DNA of 5,261 nucleotides, from positions 1 to 5,261 of the forward strand of contig CALAST010000058.1 in NCBI GenBank assembly GCA_937889225.1, read 5' to 3'. The position numbers and the translations under genes are program-made. Positions 1-5,261 of the stretch are shown here, in pieces (the first letter of the stretch is position 1; every line of letters begins with the position of its first letter). The notes under the pieces are model-generated. The model was not told where the DNA came from. It saw nothing but the letters and a program-made list of their open reading frames with translations, and did not search any database. The stretch comes from an uncultured Lachnobacterium sp. (lineage in GTDB: Bacteria > Bacillota > Clostridia > Lachnospirales > Lachnospiraceae).

Positions 1-15
1 ACAATGAATACAAAC

Positions 16-52
16 AAGGGATATTCCAATCGTATGAATTGAAATATCCCTT
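16..52 (-). terminator. Rho-independent terminator, possibly bidirectional
   Basis: Bases 16-25 and 43-52 form a 10-bp perfect stem (AAGGGATATT against AATATCCCTT). The pairing continues inward after one mismatch with four more pairs, around a short loop. The hairpin begins about 22 bases past the phosphatase stop codon. Read on the minus strand the stem is followed by TTGTTTGTATT, an imperfect U-rich tail. Read on the plus strand it is followed by TTTTCTTA, so it could also end a convergent gene lying left of the window. The position and stem strength support a terminator. Bidirectional use is an inference. Confidence 0.8.
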
Positions 53-73
53 TTCTTACATATTTTTACATTT

Positions 74-733
74 TTATTGCTTATTCTGATAACGTAACAA
101 ATCTTCTACTCTATCTACAATCGCATCTGCATGATATGCTTCCAATTCCGCTTTATCACGAAAGCCCCACGTTACGCCAACTGTAAAAATACCTGCGGCT
201 TTTCCGGTCTGCATATCCACACAAGTATCTCCTACATATACACATTCTTCTGGAATTACGCCTAATTCTTCCATTATCATAAACACGCCATCTGGACTTG
301 GTTTGCGTTTGACGTGCTCTAACTGTCCTTGAATCACATCAAAAAAATGTTCTCCAAATACATGCTCAACAACTTTTATCGTGTTTTTATGTGCTTTATT
401 GGATAAAACAGCAAGTTTCACGCCTTGAGTCTTTAGTGCAGAAAGCATCTCTTTTATTCCATCATATGCCTCACATCCAATATGACATTGATGTTCAAAT
501 AGTTCAATATAACGAGCCATCGTTACTTCATATTTTTCTAAATTCACGTCCCCGGCTGCACGTAGAGCACGTTTTATTAACTCATATTGCCCATCTCCAA
601 TAAACTCCTTGTATGCTTCTAATTCATGTTCCATAAATCCCTGTTCTTTTAAACAAAAATTTGCACAATCGGCAATTGCACCAAGAGAATCTACAATTGT
701 TCCATCTAAATCAAAAATATATGCTTTTTTCAT
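74..733 (-). CDS. HAD-superfamily hydrolase, phosphoglycolate phosphatase-like
   Basis: This predicted cytosolic phosphatase of the haloacid dehalogenase superfamily has 219 residues, the usual size for the Gph/PGPase branch. All four HAD motifs are visible. Motif I is DLDGT at residues 8-12, with nucleophile Asp8 and acid/base Asp10. Motif II is SN at 111-112. Motif III is Lys144 in KRKPSPD. Motif IV is GDT at 168-170, with Asp169 and Asp173 as magnesium ligands. The helical cap between motifs I and II (about 15-85) fits subclass I. The ATG at 733 is chosen because an AGGGGGAG ribosome binding site lies 8 bases upstream and the protein then opens directly on the first HAD strand. An in-frame GTG at 817 lacks a ribosome binding site. 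The substrate cannot be read from sequence: phosphoglycolate, another small phosphate ester, or pyrophosphate (PpaX-like) are all possible. It probably has its own promoter in the 139-base gap upstream, and a terminator follows it. Confidence 0.9.
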   Translation of the reverse strand: MKKAYIFDLDGTIVDSLGAIADCANFCLKEQGFMEHELEAYKEFIGDGQYELIKRALRAAGDVNLEKYEVTMARYIELFEHQCHIGCEAYDGIKEMLSALKTQGVKLAVLSNKAHKNTIKVVEHVFGEHFFDVIQGQLEHVKRKPSPDGVFMIMEELGVIPEECVYVGDTCVDMQTGKAAGIFTVGVTWGFRDKAELEAYHADAIVDRVEDLLRYQNKQ

Positions 734-741
734 TTCTCTAT

Positions 742-749
742 CTCCCCCT
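742..749 (-). promoter_or_regulatory. Ribosome binding site deciding the phosphatase start
   Basis: On the minus strand AGGGGGAG lies 8 bases before the ATG at 733. It is the only good Shine-Dalgarno match near any in-frame start, so it sets the start at MKKAYIFDLDGT rather than at the upstream GTG (817) or the ATG at 760. Confidence 0.8.
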
Positions 750-825
750 AAGCAATCCATATTCGTTATGCCACTAGCCGGCACTCCATGTTCCAACCTA
801 TTACCAGCTTGCTCCACTTCGTTTC

Positions 826-854
826 ATTATAACTGCTTCATATTCCTAAAGCAT
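826..854 (-). promoter_or_regulatory. Candidate promoter of the phosphatase gene
   Basis: The minus strand carries a perfect TATAAT at 826-831, in the gap between the methyltransferase stop and the phosphatase start. At 17-bp spacing the -35 position (849-854) reads ATGCTT, a poor match to TTGACA, and there is no TGn extension. Transcription would start near 819 and leave a leader of about 85 bases. The palindrome at 852-866 touches the -35 region and could be a regulator site that compensates for the weak -35. The -10 match is seen directly; promoter function is inferred. Confidence 0.4.
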
Positions 855-866
855 AGAACTTCTATG
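852..866. promoter_or_regulatory. Perfect palindrome, possible operator
   Basis: CATAGAA, one central base, then TTCTATG form a perfect 7-bp inverted repeat. It starts 6 bases past the methyltransferase stop codon. Its centre (859) lies about 40 bp upstream of the start site predicted from the TATAAT at 826-831, a typical place for a dimeric regulator next to RNA polymerase. As RNA it could form only a short AT-rich hairpin with no U tract behind it, so a terminator is less likely. No regulator is identified, and chance remains possible in AT-rich DNA. Confidence 0.3.
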
Positions 867-872
867 ATTTGC

Positions 873-2354
873 TTAACTCCGATATCCAATAACCATCAAA
901 TAAAAATCGCCTTTTGTTTGCATACAATATTCTTGTAATAAACGATATTCTTTATGAAGGCGAAGCTGTTTTTTGACAAAACCGACCTCATTTGTATAAA
1001 GAATAAGTGTTGCTTCTTTATTTAAGATTTCTTTGGCTTTGACAAAGAATTTTCCATAAAATTCATCCATTTCCTGCTTGGTTTTCTTTCCGCGAACCGG
1101 CATATTGGTAATAATTTCGTCAAATAAATAAGCATGTTTAAAATCAAAAAAGTCCCTATGGATAAAGTTAATTTTTTCTCCTGCAAGACGGGCATTTTCC
1201 CTTGCAAACGTAATAGCATCTCCAAAAATTTCCGTTGCATAAATCTCTTTTGCCGGTACTTTGAGGTCGCGTTCAATTAACATCGTTCCTACTCCGCAAA
1301 ACGGGTCTATAATCTGTGCCTTTTCTTTGAGATAGTCTTTTGCCAATTCCATCATAAGTGCCGCTGACGATGGATGAATGGAAGTTGCGATTACATTTTT
1401 ACGATACGCAAAACGCTTGTCTTTTAATGTCATAAGTTTCAGGCATGGGAAAAAAGCTCCCTCTTTGTTTGCAATTAAGCGAATCTCTACCTCATAATCA
1501 CTCGTGGAATTAATCAATTTTCCGTTTGATAATGTTTCCAAACAACTTCCAAATTTCTTTGTAAAATTGCTTCGTTCTTCTAATGTCATGGGACTTTTAC
1601 ACTCTACACGGAAATAAAAACTGCCCTCTCCTTTATGCAGATTTGTTAAAATTTCCATTATATCTGCTTCCCAGACAGCTTTTGCTGCATCTGTCGGATT
1701 TGCTGAAATCAGACCTTTTGTATGAATCGAAAACAGCACTTCCCTGAATGTACGAATCTGCATCAGCGATAGCAAATTGTCTGTCTCAACCATTACTCCC
1801 AATGGATGTACTTTTGCATTGTCATTTTCAATCATTTGCCTTACCACTTCACGATGATTCTTATTTGCCGTCAAAAGTACGGATACTTTTTTTCCTTTTA
1901 TATCAATGGTATGTGTATCAATACCATCATACTCAATCATAATTTTACGAAGTACACGAATTTGTTCCTCTATATGCTTTTTATTTTCTTCTGTTTTTTC
2001 TATTTCCAAGAGCCTTTTCAAATCTGCCCTCAAGTCATCTAAAAACTCACCGCAATCCAAAACGGAAATTGCCTGCAAATAAGATGCTTTTACAAAAAGC
2101 GTAATTTCTGATTGATAGGCTTTATACAATGCCTCTAAAGCTGCCTGATATCCTAAATCACCAAGTAAAAGAGCCGCATTTTTACGGCTCTTTGCATCTT
2201 CATGTTCTAAAAAGGATAGTATCAGATTTTCTTTTCCTTCCAAAAGCATCAGACACTCTTTTTTTGCCTCTGCATCTTTTATCTGCTTTCGAAGGTTACT
2301 TAAATTTGTTCTAATATTTTTTTGTTCTGTAAGTTCCTGAATAATATTTTTCAA
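873..2354 (-). CDS. HEAT-like/THUMP-like/UPF0020 methyltransferase, probably RNA-modifying
   Basis: This 493-residue protein resembles the Trm11/Trm14/RlmL group of S-adenosylmethionine-dependent RNA methylases. Residues 1-145 are helical and charged, with HEAT-like segments around 53-68 (SRKNAALLLGDLG) and 86-100. Residues about 155-305 look THUMP-like: FRVE at 248-251, a KKFG..LE stretch at 266-273 and SDYEVEIRLI at 285-294. The methylase domain follows. FAYRK (315-319) and IHPSSAA (326-332) lead into motif I, DPFCGVGTMLIE (350-361). An acidic residue, Glu375, sits at the end of the next strand, RDFFDF is at 400-405, and the catalytic loop is NMPVRG (417-422) where relatives have NPPYG, DPPYG or NLPYG. 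That loop fits amino-methylation of guanine better than of adenine, but this is inference and the target (tRNA or rRNA) is unknown. The start is TTG, 6 bases after TAAGGAG. The next in-frame Met (36) would cut into the N-terminal helices. Confidence 0.85.
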   Translation of the reverse strand: MKNIIQELTEQKNIRTNLSNLRKQIKDAEAKKECLMLLEGKENLILSFLEHEDAKSRKNAALLLGDLGYQAALEALYKAYQSEITLFVKASYLQAISVLDCGEFLDDLRADLKRLLEIEKTEENKKHIEEQIRVLRKIMIEYDGIDTHTIDIKGKKVSVLLTANKNHREVVRQMIENDNAKVHPLGVMVETDNLLSLMQIRTFREVLFSIHTKGLISANPTDAAKAVWEADIMEILTNLHKGEGSFYFRVECKSPMTLEERSNFTKKFGSCLETLSNGKLINSTSDYEVEIRLIANKEGAFFPCLKLMTLKDKRFAYRKNVIATSIHPSSAALMMELAKDYLKEKAQIIDPFCGVGTMLIERDLKVPAKEIYATEIFGDAITFARENARLAGEKINFIHRDFFDFKHAYLFDEIITNMPVRGKKTKQEMDEFYGKFFVKAKEILNKEATLILYTNEVGFVKKQLRLHKEYRLLQEYCMQTKGDFYLMVIGYRS

Positions 2355-2360
2355 GAGATT

Positions 2361-2367
2361 CTCCTTA
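2361..2367 (-). promoter_or_regulatory. Ribosome binding site supporting a TTG start
   Basis: TAAGGAG on the minus strand is followed by 6 bases and then TTG at 2352-2354, which opens the methyltransferase frame. There is no in-frame ATG nearby, so this near-consensus site is the main evidence for a non-ATG start. Confidence 0.8.
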
Positions 2368-2503
2368 TCCTTTCAAACCAAAACGAATTTTCCAAAACAT
2401 CTCTTATTATCGTTTTAATTTCACTATTACTATGATGAAATTTCTCTTACAAATACTAAATTGCAAGTACGCTCTCATCTCATTTACTTTATATTTACTC
2501 TTT

Positions 2504-3373
2504 TTACATTGATGTAATTCTTTCTCGCATTTTTACTCCTGTCGGTGTTCCTGCAAGTCCGCCTGTTCCGGTTTCACGAATATTTTCTGGCATATTTCTG
2601 CCTATGGCTCTCATAGCATCAAATACTTCATCCGGTGGAATTTTGCTTATCACACCTGCTAAGACCATATCACAAGATGTCATGGCATTTACCGCACCAA
2701 TGACATTTCGCTTCACACATGGCACTTCTACCAGACCTGCTACAGGGTCACATGCAAGCCCAAGCAAATTTTTCATGGCAATAGCTGCTGCATGGGAAAT
2801 TCCGGTTGCATCTGCACCTTTTAAATAAGCAATCGCACCTGCCGCCATAGATGAGGCAGAGCCAACCTCTGCCTGACATCCTCCGGCTGCACCTGCTAAA
2901 AATGCACGATGGGCAATTACACCACCAATACCAGCTGCTACAAAAAGTGCTTCTGTCATCTGGTCATCCGTAAAACCAAATTCTTCCTGAACCGTAATAA
3001 ATACAGCCGGAATGACACCGCATGAACCGGCTGTGGGTGCTGCTACAATACGCTTCATACATGCATTGGATTCACCCATTTTAACAGCTCTTTCAATAAC
3101 TCTGCCAATAAAGTCACCGCAAATTAATTTCCCTGCCATTCTTGCATCATGGATTTTTTGTCCGTCTCCACCTACCAGACCGCTTCGAGACATTAAATCT
3201 GCCTGATAGGTTGCATCGGATTCTTTCATAACCAGATACATGTGTTTCATTCTTTCAAAGGCTTCTTCTTCTGTGATATCAAGTTCCAAGCAATCCTTTT
3301 GCATGGCACATTTCCATAATGGAATGTTGTTTTCTTTTTCTGCTGCAATCACTTCTTCTAACGATTTATACAT
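2504..3373 (-). CDS. sdaAA: L-serine dehydratase, iron-sulfur dependent, alpha subunit
   Basis: This is the catalytic subunit of the two-subunit (Bacillus-type) L-serine ammonia-lyase, which converts L-serine to pyruvate and ammonia in the cytosol using an oxygen-sensitive [4Fe-4S] cluster. The 289-residue length fits the family. Visible hallmarks are SRSGLVGGDG (62-71), APTAGSCG (112-119), GCQAEVGSASSMAAG (165-179), CDPVAGLVEVPC (208-219) and the C-terminal TGTGGLAGTPTG (268-279). Cys166, Cys208 and Cys219 are spaced 42 and 11 apart, which matches the cluster ligands as I recall them for the Legionella enzyme. The C-terminus ends in SM with no cysteine, so the cysteine-tail autoinhibition described for single-chain enzymes is absent. 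The gene starts 3 bases after the sdaAB stop, and its GGAGG site lies inside the end of sdaAB, so translational coupling is likely. No convincing terminator follows. Confidence 0.96.
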   Translation of the reverse strand: MYKSLEEVIAAEKENNIPLWKCAMQKDCLELDITEEEAFERMKHMYLVMKESDATYQADLMSRSGLVGGDGQKIHDARMAGKLICGDFIGRVIERAVKMGESNACMKRIVAAPTAGSCGVIPAVFITVQEEFGFTDDQMTEALFVAAGIGGVIAHRAFLAGAAGGCQAEVGSASSMAAGAIAYLKGADATGISHAAAIAMKNLLGLACDPVAGLVEVPCVKRNVIGAVNAMTSCDMVLAGVISKIPPDEVFDAMRAIGRNMPENIRETGTGGLAGTPTGVKMRERITSM

Positions 3374-3376
3374 TCC

Positions 3377-4039
3377 TTATTCCTCCAAGCTAAGATATGT
3401 TGCTTTTACAATACCATCTAATGCTTCTAGTGCCGGAACAATTTCCGCCGGAATTTCCTTATCACATTCGATTACCATAACTGCATCTGCACCTCTGCTG
3501 GAACGATACAGCTGCATCATTCCAATATTAATATGTTCTTCTGCCAAAAAGGTACTAACTTGACGAACCTGCCCTGGAATATCGCGGTTTCGGATAATAA
3601 GCGTTGGGTAATCTCCACCAAAACTTACCAAAAGGTCATCAATTTCACGAATCTCAATACGTCCTCCACCAATGGAACATGCTCGGATAGTACGTTCTTT
3701 TCCATTTATTCCAACAAGTTCCATTTTTACAGTATTTGGATGCACATCACCTAAATCAATACCCCGAAATTCGTATTTTATACCTCTGGCATCCGCCTCT
3801 GCAAAACTATTTGGGATTCTGGCATCATCTACAGGCATACCCATAAGACCTGCCAGAAGTGCCTTATCCGTACCATGTCCTTTTCCGGTCAATAAAAACG
3901 AACCATGAAAATAGATGATTGCAGTATCTATTTCTGCTCCTACCAGTTTTCTTGCAATATTTCCGATTTTTACTGCTCCTGCAGTATGGGAACTGGATGG
4001 TCCAACCATAACCGGTCCTACGATATCAAACAAATTCAT
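3377..4039 (-). CDS. sdaAB: L-serine dehydratase, iron-sulfur dependent, beta subunit
   Basis: This is the partner subunit of SdaAA; both are needed for serine deamination in two-chain enzymes. It has 220 residues. It opens with the family signature GPVMVGPSSSHTAG (8-21), which contributes to the catalytic site, followed by GHGTDKALLAG (54-64), HPNT (100-103) and SIGGGRI (122-128). An ACT domain fills about 145-218, with DIPGQVRQVSTFLAEEHINIG at 153-173 as its typical first helix. ACT domains often bind small ligands or mediate subunit contacts; which applies here is not visible. The start ATG lies 9 bases after the aminotransferase stop. The ribosome binding site AGGAGA overlaps that TAG stop, suggesting coupled translation. 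The beta-then-alpha order matches the Bacillus arrangement. Confidence 0.96.
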   Translation of the reverse strand: MNLFDIVGPVMVGPSSSHTAGAVKIGNIARKLVGAEIDTAIIYFHGSFLLTGKGHGTDKALLAGLMGMPVDDARIPNSFAEADARGIKYEFRGIDLGDVHPNTVKMELVGINGKERTIRACSIGGGRIEIREIDDLLVSFGGDYPTLIIRNRDIPGQVRQVSTFLAEEHINIGMMQLYRSSRGADAVMVIECDKEIPAEIVPALEALDGIVKATYLSLEE

Positions 4040-4048
4040 AAGGTTCTC

Positions 4049-5074
4049 CTATAAAATTACTTTAATCCATCCTTCCGGTGCTTCTACTGTACCCATCTGA
4101 ATACCGGTTAATGTTTCATATAATTTCTTTGTTACCGGTCCCATTTCTTCCATTCCGCTTGGGAAACAGATTTCATTTCCGTGGTCATAGATTTTTCCTA
4201 CCGGTGAAATAACAGCTGCTGTTCCACAAAGACCACATTCTGCAAAATCTTTTACTTCTTCAAACAATACTTCTCTGTGTTCTACAGTCATGCCTAAGTA
4301 TTTTTCCGCTACTACCATCAAAGAACGTCTTGTGATGGATGGTAAAATACTGTCAGATTTTGGAGTTACAAATTTTCCGTCTTTTGTTACGAAAATAAAG
4401 TTTGCTCCACCTGTTTCTTCTACTTTTGTTCTGGTAGAAGGGTCTAAATACATATTTTCATCAAAACCTTTTTCATGTGCATCTACAATTGCATATAAGC
4501 TCATTGCATAGTTTAATCCGGCTTTGATATGACCTGTTCCGTTTGGTGCTGCTCTGTCAAAATCAGAAACACGAATTGTAAGCGGTTTTGCACCACCTTT
4601 AAAGTATGGTCCTACCGGTGTTACGAAAATGCGGAACTGATATTCCGTTGCAGGTTTTACACCAATTACCGAATTTGTTGCAATCATGTATGGACGAATG
4701 TAAAGTGTTGCACCGGAACCATATGGTGGTACCCATGCTTCATTTGCCTTTACAACCTGTTCTACTGCATCGATAAAACGTTCTACCGGAAATGCAGGCA
4801 TTTTTAAACGTTCACAGGAATCTACCATACGCTGTGCATTTAAATCAGGACGGAAACATACAATGTGTCCATCTTCTGTTGTGTATGCTTTTAAGCCTTC
4901 AAAACAGGACTGGGAATACTGGAATACACCTGCACATTCATTTAATGTGATAGTTGCATCTTTTGTAATTTCACCATCATCCCATTTTCCATCTTTATAA
5001 TTAGACACGTAGCGATAATCAGCTACCATGTATCCAAATCCTAGGTTTGCCCAATCAAGGTTTTTCTTTTCCAT
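4049..5074 (-). CDS. ilvE: Branched-chain amino-acid aminotransferase
   Basis: This fold-type IV PLP aminotransferase exchanges amino groups between glutamate/2-oxoglutarate and leucine, isoleucine or valine and their keto acids. Its 341 residues fit the group II (IlvE/BCAT, eukaryote-like) subfamily. Motifs seen are FQYSQSCFEGLKAY (51-64), FRPDLNAQRM (74-83), YIRPYMIAT (125-133), the PLP lysine Lys184 in GHIKAGLNYA, YLDP (209-212), Glu220 in EETGGANF for the pyridine nitrogen, and GTAAVISPVG (284-293) near the cofactor phosphate. A CGLC pair (280-283) sits near the site of the redox CxxC of mammalian BCATs but is shifted relative to it, so redox control should not be assumed. The ATG is preceded by GGAGGA with 8 bases between. 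The gene heads a tight unit with sdaAB and sdaAA and has a candidate promoter at 5135-5164. The direction in the cell, synthesis or breakdown, is not shown. Confidence 0.95.
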   Translation of the reverse strand: MEKKNLDWANLGFGYMVADYRYVSNYKDGKWDDGEITKDATITLNECAGVFQYSQSCFEGLKAYTTEDGHIVCFRPDLNAQRMVDSCERLKMPAFPVERFIDAVEQVVKANEAWVPPYGSGATLYIRPYMIATNSVIGVKPATEYQFRIFVTPVGPYFKGGAKPLTIRVSDFDRAAPNGTGHIKAGLNYAMSLYAIVDAHEKGFDENMYLDPSTRTKVEETGGANFIFVTKDGKFVTPKSDSILPSITRRSLMVVAEKYLGMTVEHREVLFEEVKDFAECGLCGTAAVISPVGKIYDHGNEICFPSGMEEMGPVTKKLYETLTGIQMGTVEAPEGWIKVIL

Positions 5075-5086
5075 ATCTTATATCCT

Positions 5087-5120
5087 CCGTTATTTACGGC
5101 TTGGAGTCTTTTACTCCGAG
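5087..5120 (-). promoter_or_regulatory. Structured 5' leader of ilvE
   Basis: Two small stems occupy the leader just before the ribosome binding site. The first (5100-5120) pairs GGAGT with ACTCC around AAAAG, plus two outer pairs beyond a C-A mismatch. The second (5087-5099) pairs CCGT with ACGG around a 5-base loop, and its ACGG overlaps the start of the CGGAGGA ribosome binding site (5083-5088). CUCC of the first stem could alternatively pair with the ribosome binding site. The pairing is seen directly; a regulatory role is inference. There is no T-box-like sequence (no AACGGGTGGTACC-type segment) and no run of Leu/Ile/Val codons in the predicted leader. Confidence 0.35.
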
Positions 5121-5134
5121 TCTTATTCTTCCTT

Positions 5135-5164
5135 ATTCTAGTACAATCTTATGTGGTTTGTCTA
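5135..5164 (-). promoter_or_regulatory. Candidate sigma-A promoter of ilvE-sdaAB-sdaAA
   Basis: On the minus strand TAGACA (5159-5164) is a 5/6 match to TTGACA and TAGAAT (5135-5140) a 5/6 match to TATAAT, with an 18-bp spacer. Transcription would begin near 5128 and give a leader of about 53 bases before the ilvE ATG. It is the best two-box match in the upstream region and sits at a sensible distance. Consensus matching alone supports it. Confidence 0.55.
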
Positions 5165-5201
5165 GTTTTCTTGTAAATTTCGTTATCATAAATTGTTATA
5201 T

Positions 5202-5229
5202 CGTTCCTGTTCACAGGTGACCAGTAACG
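5202..5229 (-). repeat. Imperfect inverted repeat, stem-loop in the upstream intergenic region
   Basis: On the minus strand CGTTACTGGTCA and TGAACAGGAACG flank a CCTG loop. Ten of the twelve positions pair, with two isolated mismatches. The hairpin lies upstream of the candidate ilvE promoter, so it probably belongs to the end of the preceding transcript or to a dispersed intergenic element rather than to the ilvE leader. No U-run follows it directly, which argues against a simple terminator. The wording of this element feels familiar from other Lachnospiraceae intergenic regions, but I cannot confirm that here. Confidence 0.45.
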
Positions 5230-5242
5230 AGTAAAAATCCAT

Positions 5243-5261
5243 GCAAAATTTGCTTCGCAAA
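5243..5261 (-). terminator. Hairpin cut by the window edge, possible end of the upstream gene
   Basis: Bases 5249-5261 form a 5-bp stem, TTTGC and GCAAA around a 3-base loop. On the inner side GCAAAA (5243-5248) has no visible partner, because the matching arm would lie outside the window. If TTTTGC follows on the plus strand, the stem would reach 11 bp. On the minus strand the hairpin is followed, after a few bases, by ATTTTTA (5234-5239 region). A terminator for an upstream gene, or one part of a composite repeat with the 5202-5229 hairpin, are both possible. Confidence 0.3.

Noticed and set aside
734..817. N-terminal extension of the phosphatase from a GTG at 817
   Set aside because: There is no ribosome binding site before this GTG. 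The 28 extra residues precede a standard HAD N-terminus, and AGGGGGAG lies in the right place for the ATG at 733. The GTG also falls almost on the predicted transcription start.
2406..2434. GATAAT (2406-2411) as a -10 box for the methyltransferase gene
   Set aside because: At 17-bp spacing the -35 position reads CATAGT, a poor match, and the region is so AT-rich that GATAAT is expected by chance.
2417..2442. AATTTCA/TGAAATT inverted repeat between sdaAA and the methyltransferase, considered as a terminator
   Set aside because: The stem is 7 bp and nearly all AT with a 12-base loop. On the transcribed (minus) strand A residues follow it, not U residues. Read-through from the serine dehydratase genes remains possible.
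391..4807. Plus-strand open frames of 60 to 110 codons inside the five minus-strand genes
   Set aside because: They lie antisense to well-recognised protein genes and show no recognisable protein motifs of their own. I treat them as by-products of the real coding frames.
5186..5242. An 18-codon minus-strand ORF (ATG to TGA) containing Leu-Leu-Val codons, as a possible attenuator leader peptide for ilvE
   Set aside because: It has no ribosome binding site, overlaps the 5202-5229 hairpin, and ends upstream of the candidate -35 box, so it would not be in the ilvE transcript. Three consecutive branched-chain codons are too few to be convincing.
5075..5261. T-box riboswitch upstream of ilvE
   Set aside because: The region has no T-box consensus segment, no specifier-type stem that I can recognise and no terminator/antiterminator pair. 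The predicted leader is only about 53 bases.

Overview
The window looks like ordinary core chromosome from a low-GC Firmicute. The best guess is a clostridial, Lachnospiraceae-like gut anaerobe. This rests on AT-rich DNA, strong GGAGG-type ribosome binding sites, TTG start use, a two-subunit iron-sulfur L-serine dehydratase, and a HEAT/THUMP-like/UPF0020 methyltransferase of a kind I associate with that group. No 16S or other marker gene is present, so the taxon is inferred.

All five genes lie on the minus strand and are transcribed from right to left. At the right edge (about 5165-5261) is non-coding DNA with two hairpins: one cut by the window end, and one long imperfect 28-base stem-loop. 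A plausible sigma-A promoter (5135-5164) and a short structured leader follow. They precede a tight three-gene amino-acid unit: a branched-chain aminotransferase (ilvE type), then sdaAB and sdaAA, the beta and alpha subunits of L-serine dehydratase. The gaps are 9 and 3 bases, and each downstream ribosome binding site lies in or against the end of the upstream gene. The serine dehydratase makes pyruvate and ammonia. Pyruvate is a precursor of valine and leucine, and the aminotransferase makes or degrades the branched-chain amino acids, so the unit links serine use to branched-chain amino-acid and nitrogen metabolism.

After a 149-base gap with no convincing terminator comes a 493-residue RNA-methyltransferase-like protein that starts with TTG. 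It has a helical HEAT-like N-terminus, a THUMP-like middle and a Rossmann methylase domain with an unusual NMPVRG catalytic motif. After a further 139-base gap, which holds a perfect TATAAT box and a palindrome, comes a 219-residue HAD phosphatase of the phosphoglycolate phosphatase type. A strong hairpin at 16-52 closes the run.

There are no mobile elements, CRISPR arrays, tRNA or rRNA genes, and no clear novel multigene system. The items most worth a second look are the methyltransferase fusion, the ilvE leader, the right-edge hairpin element and the palindrome before the phosphatase gene.
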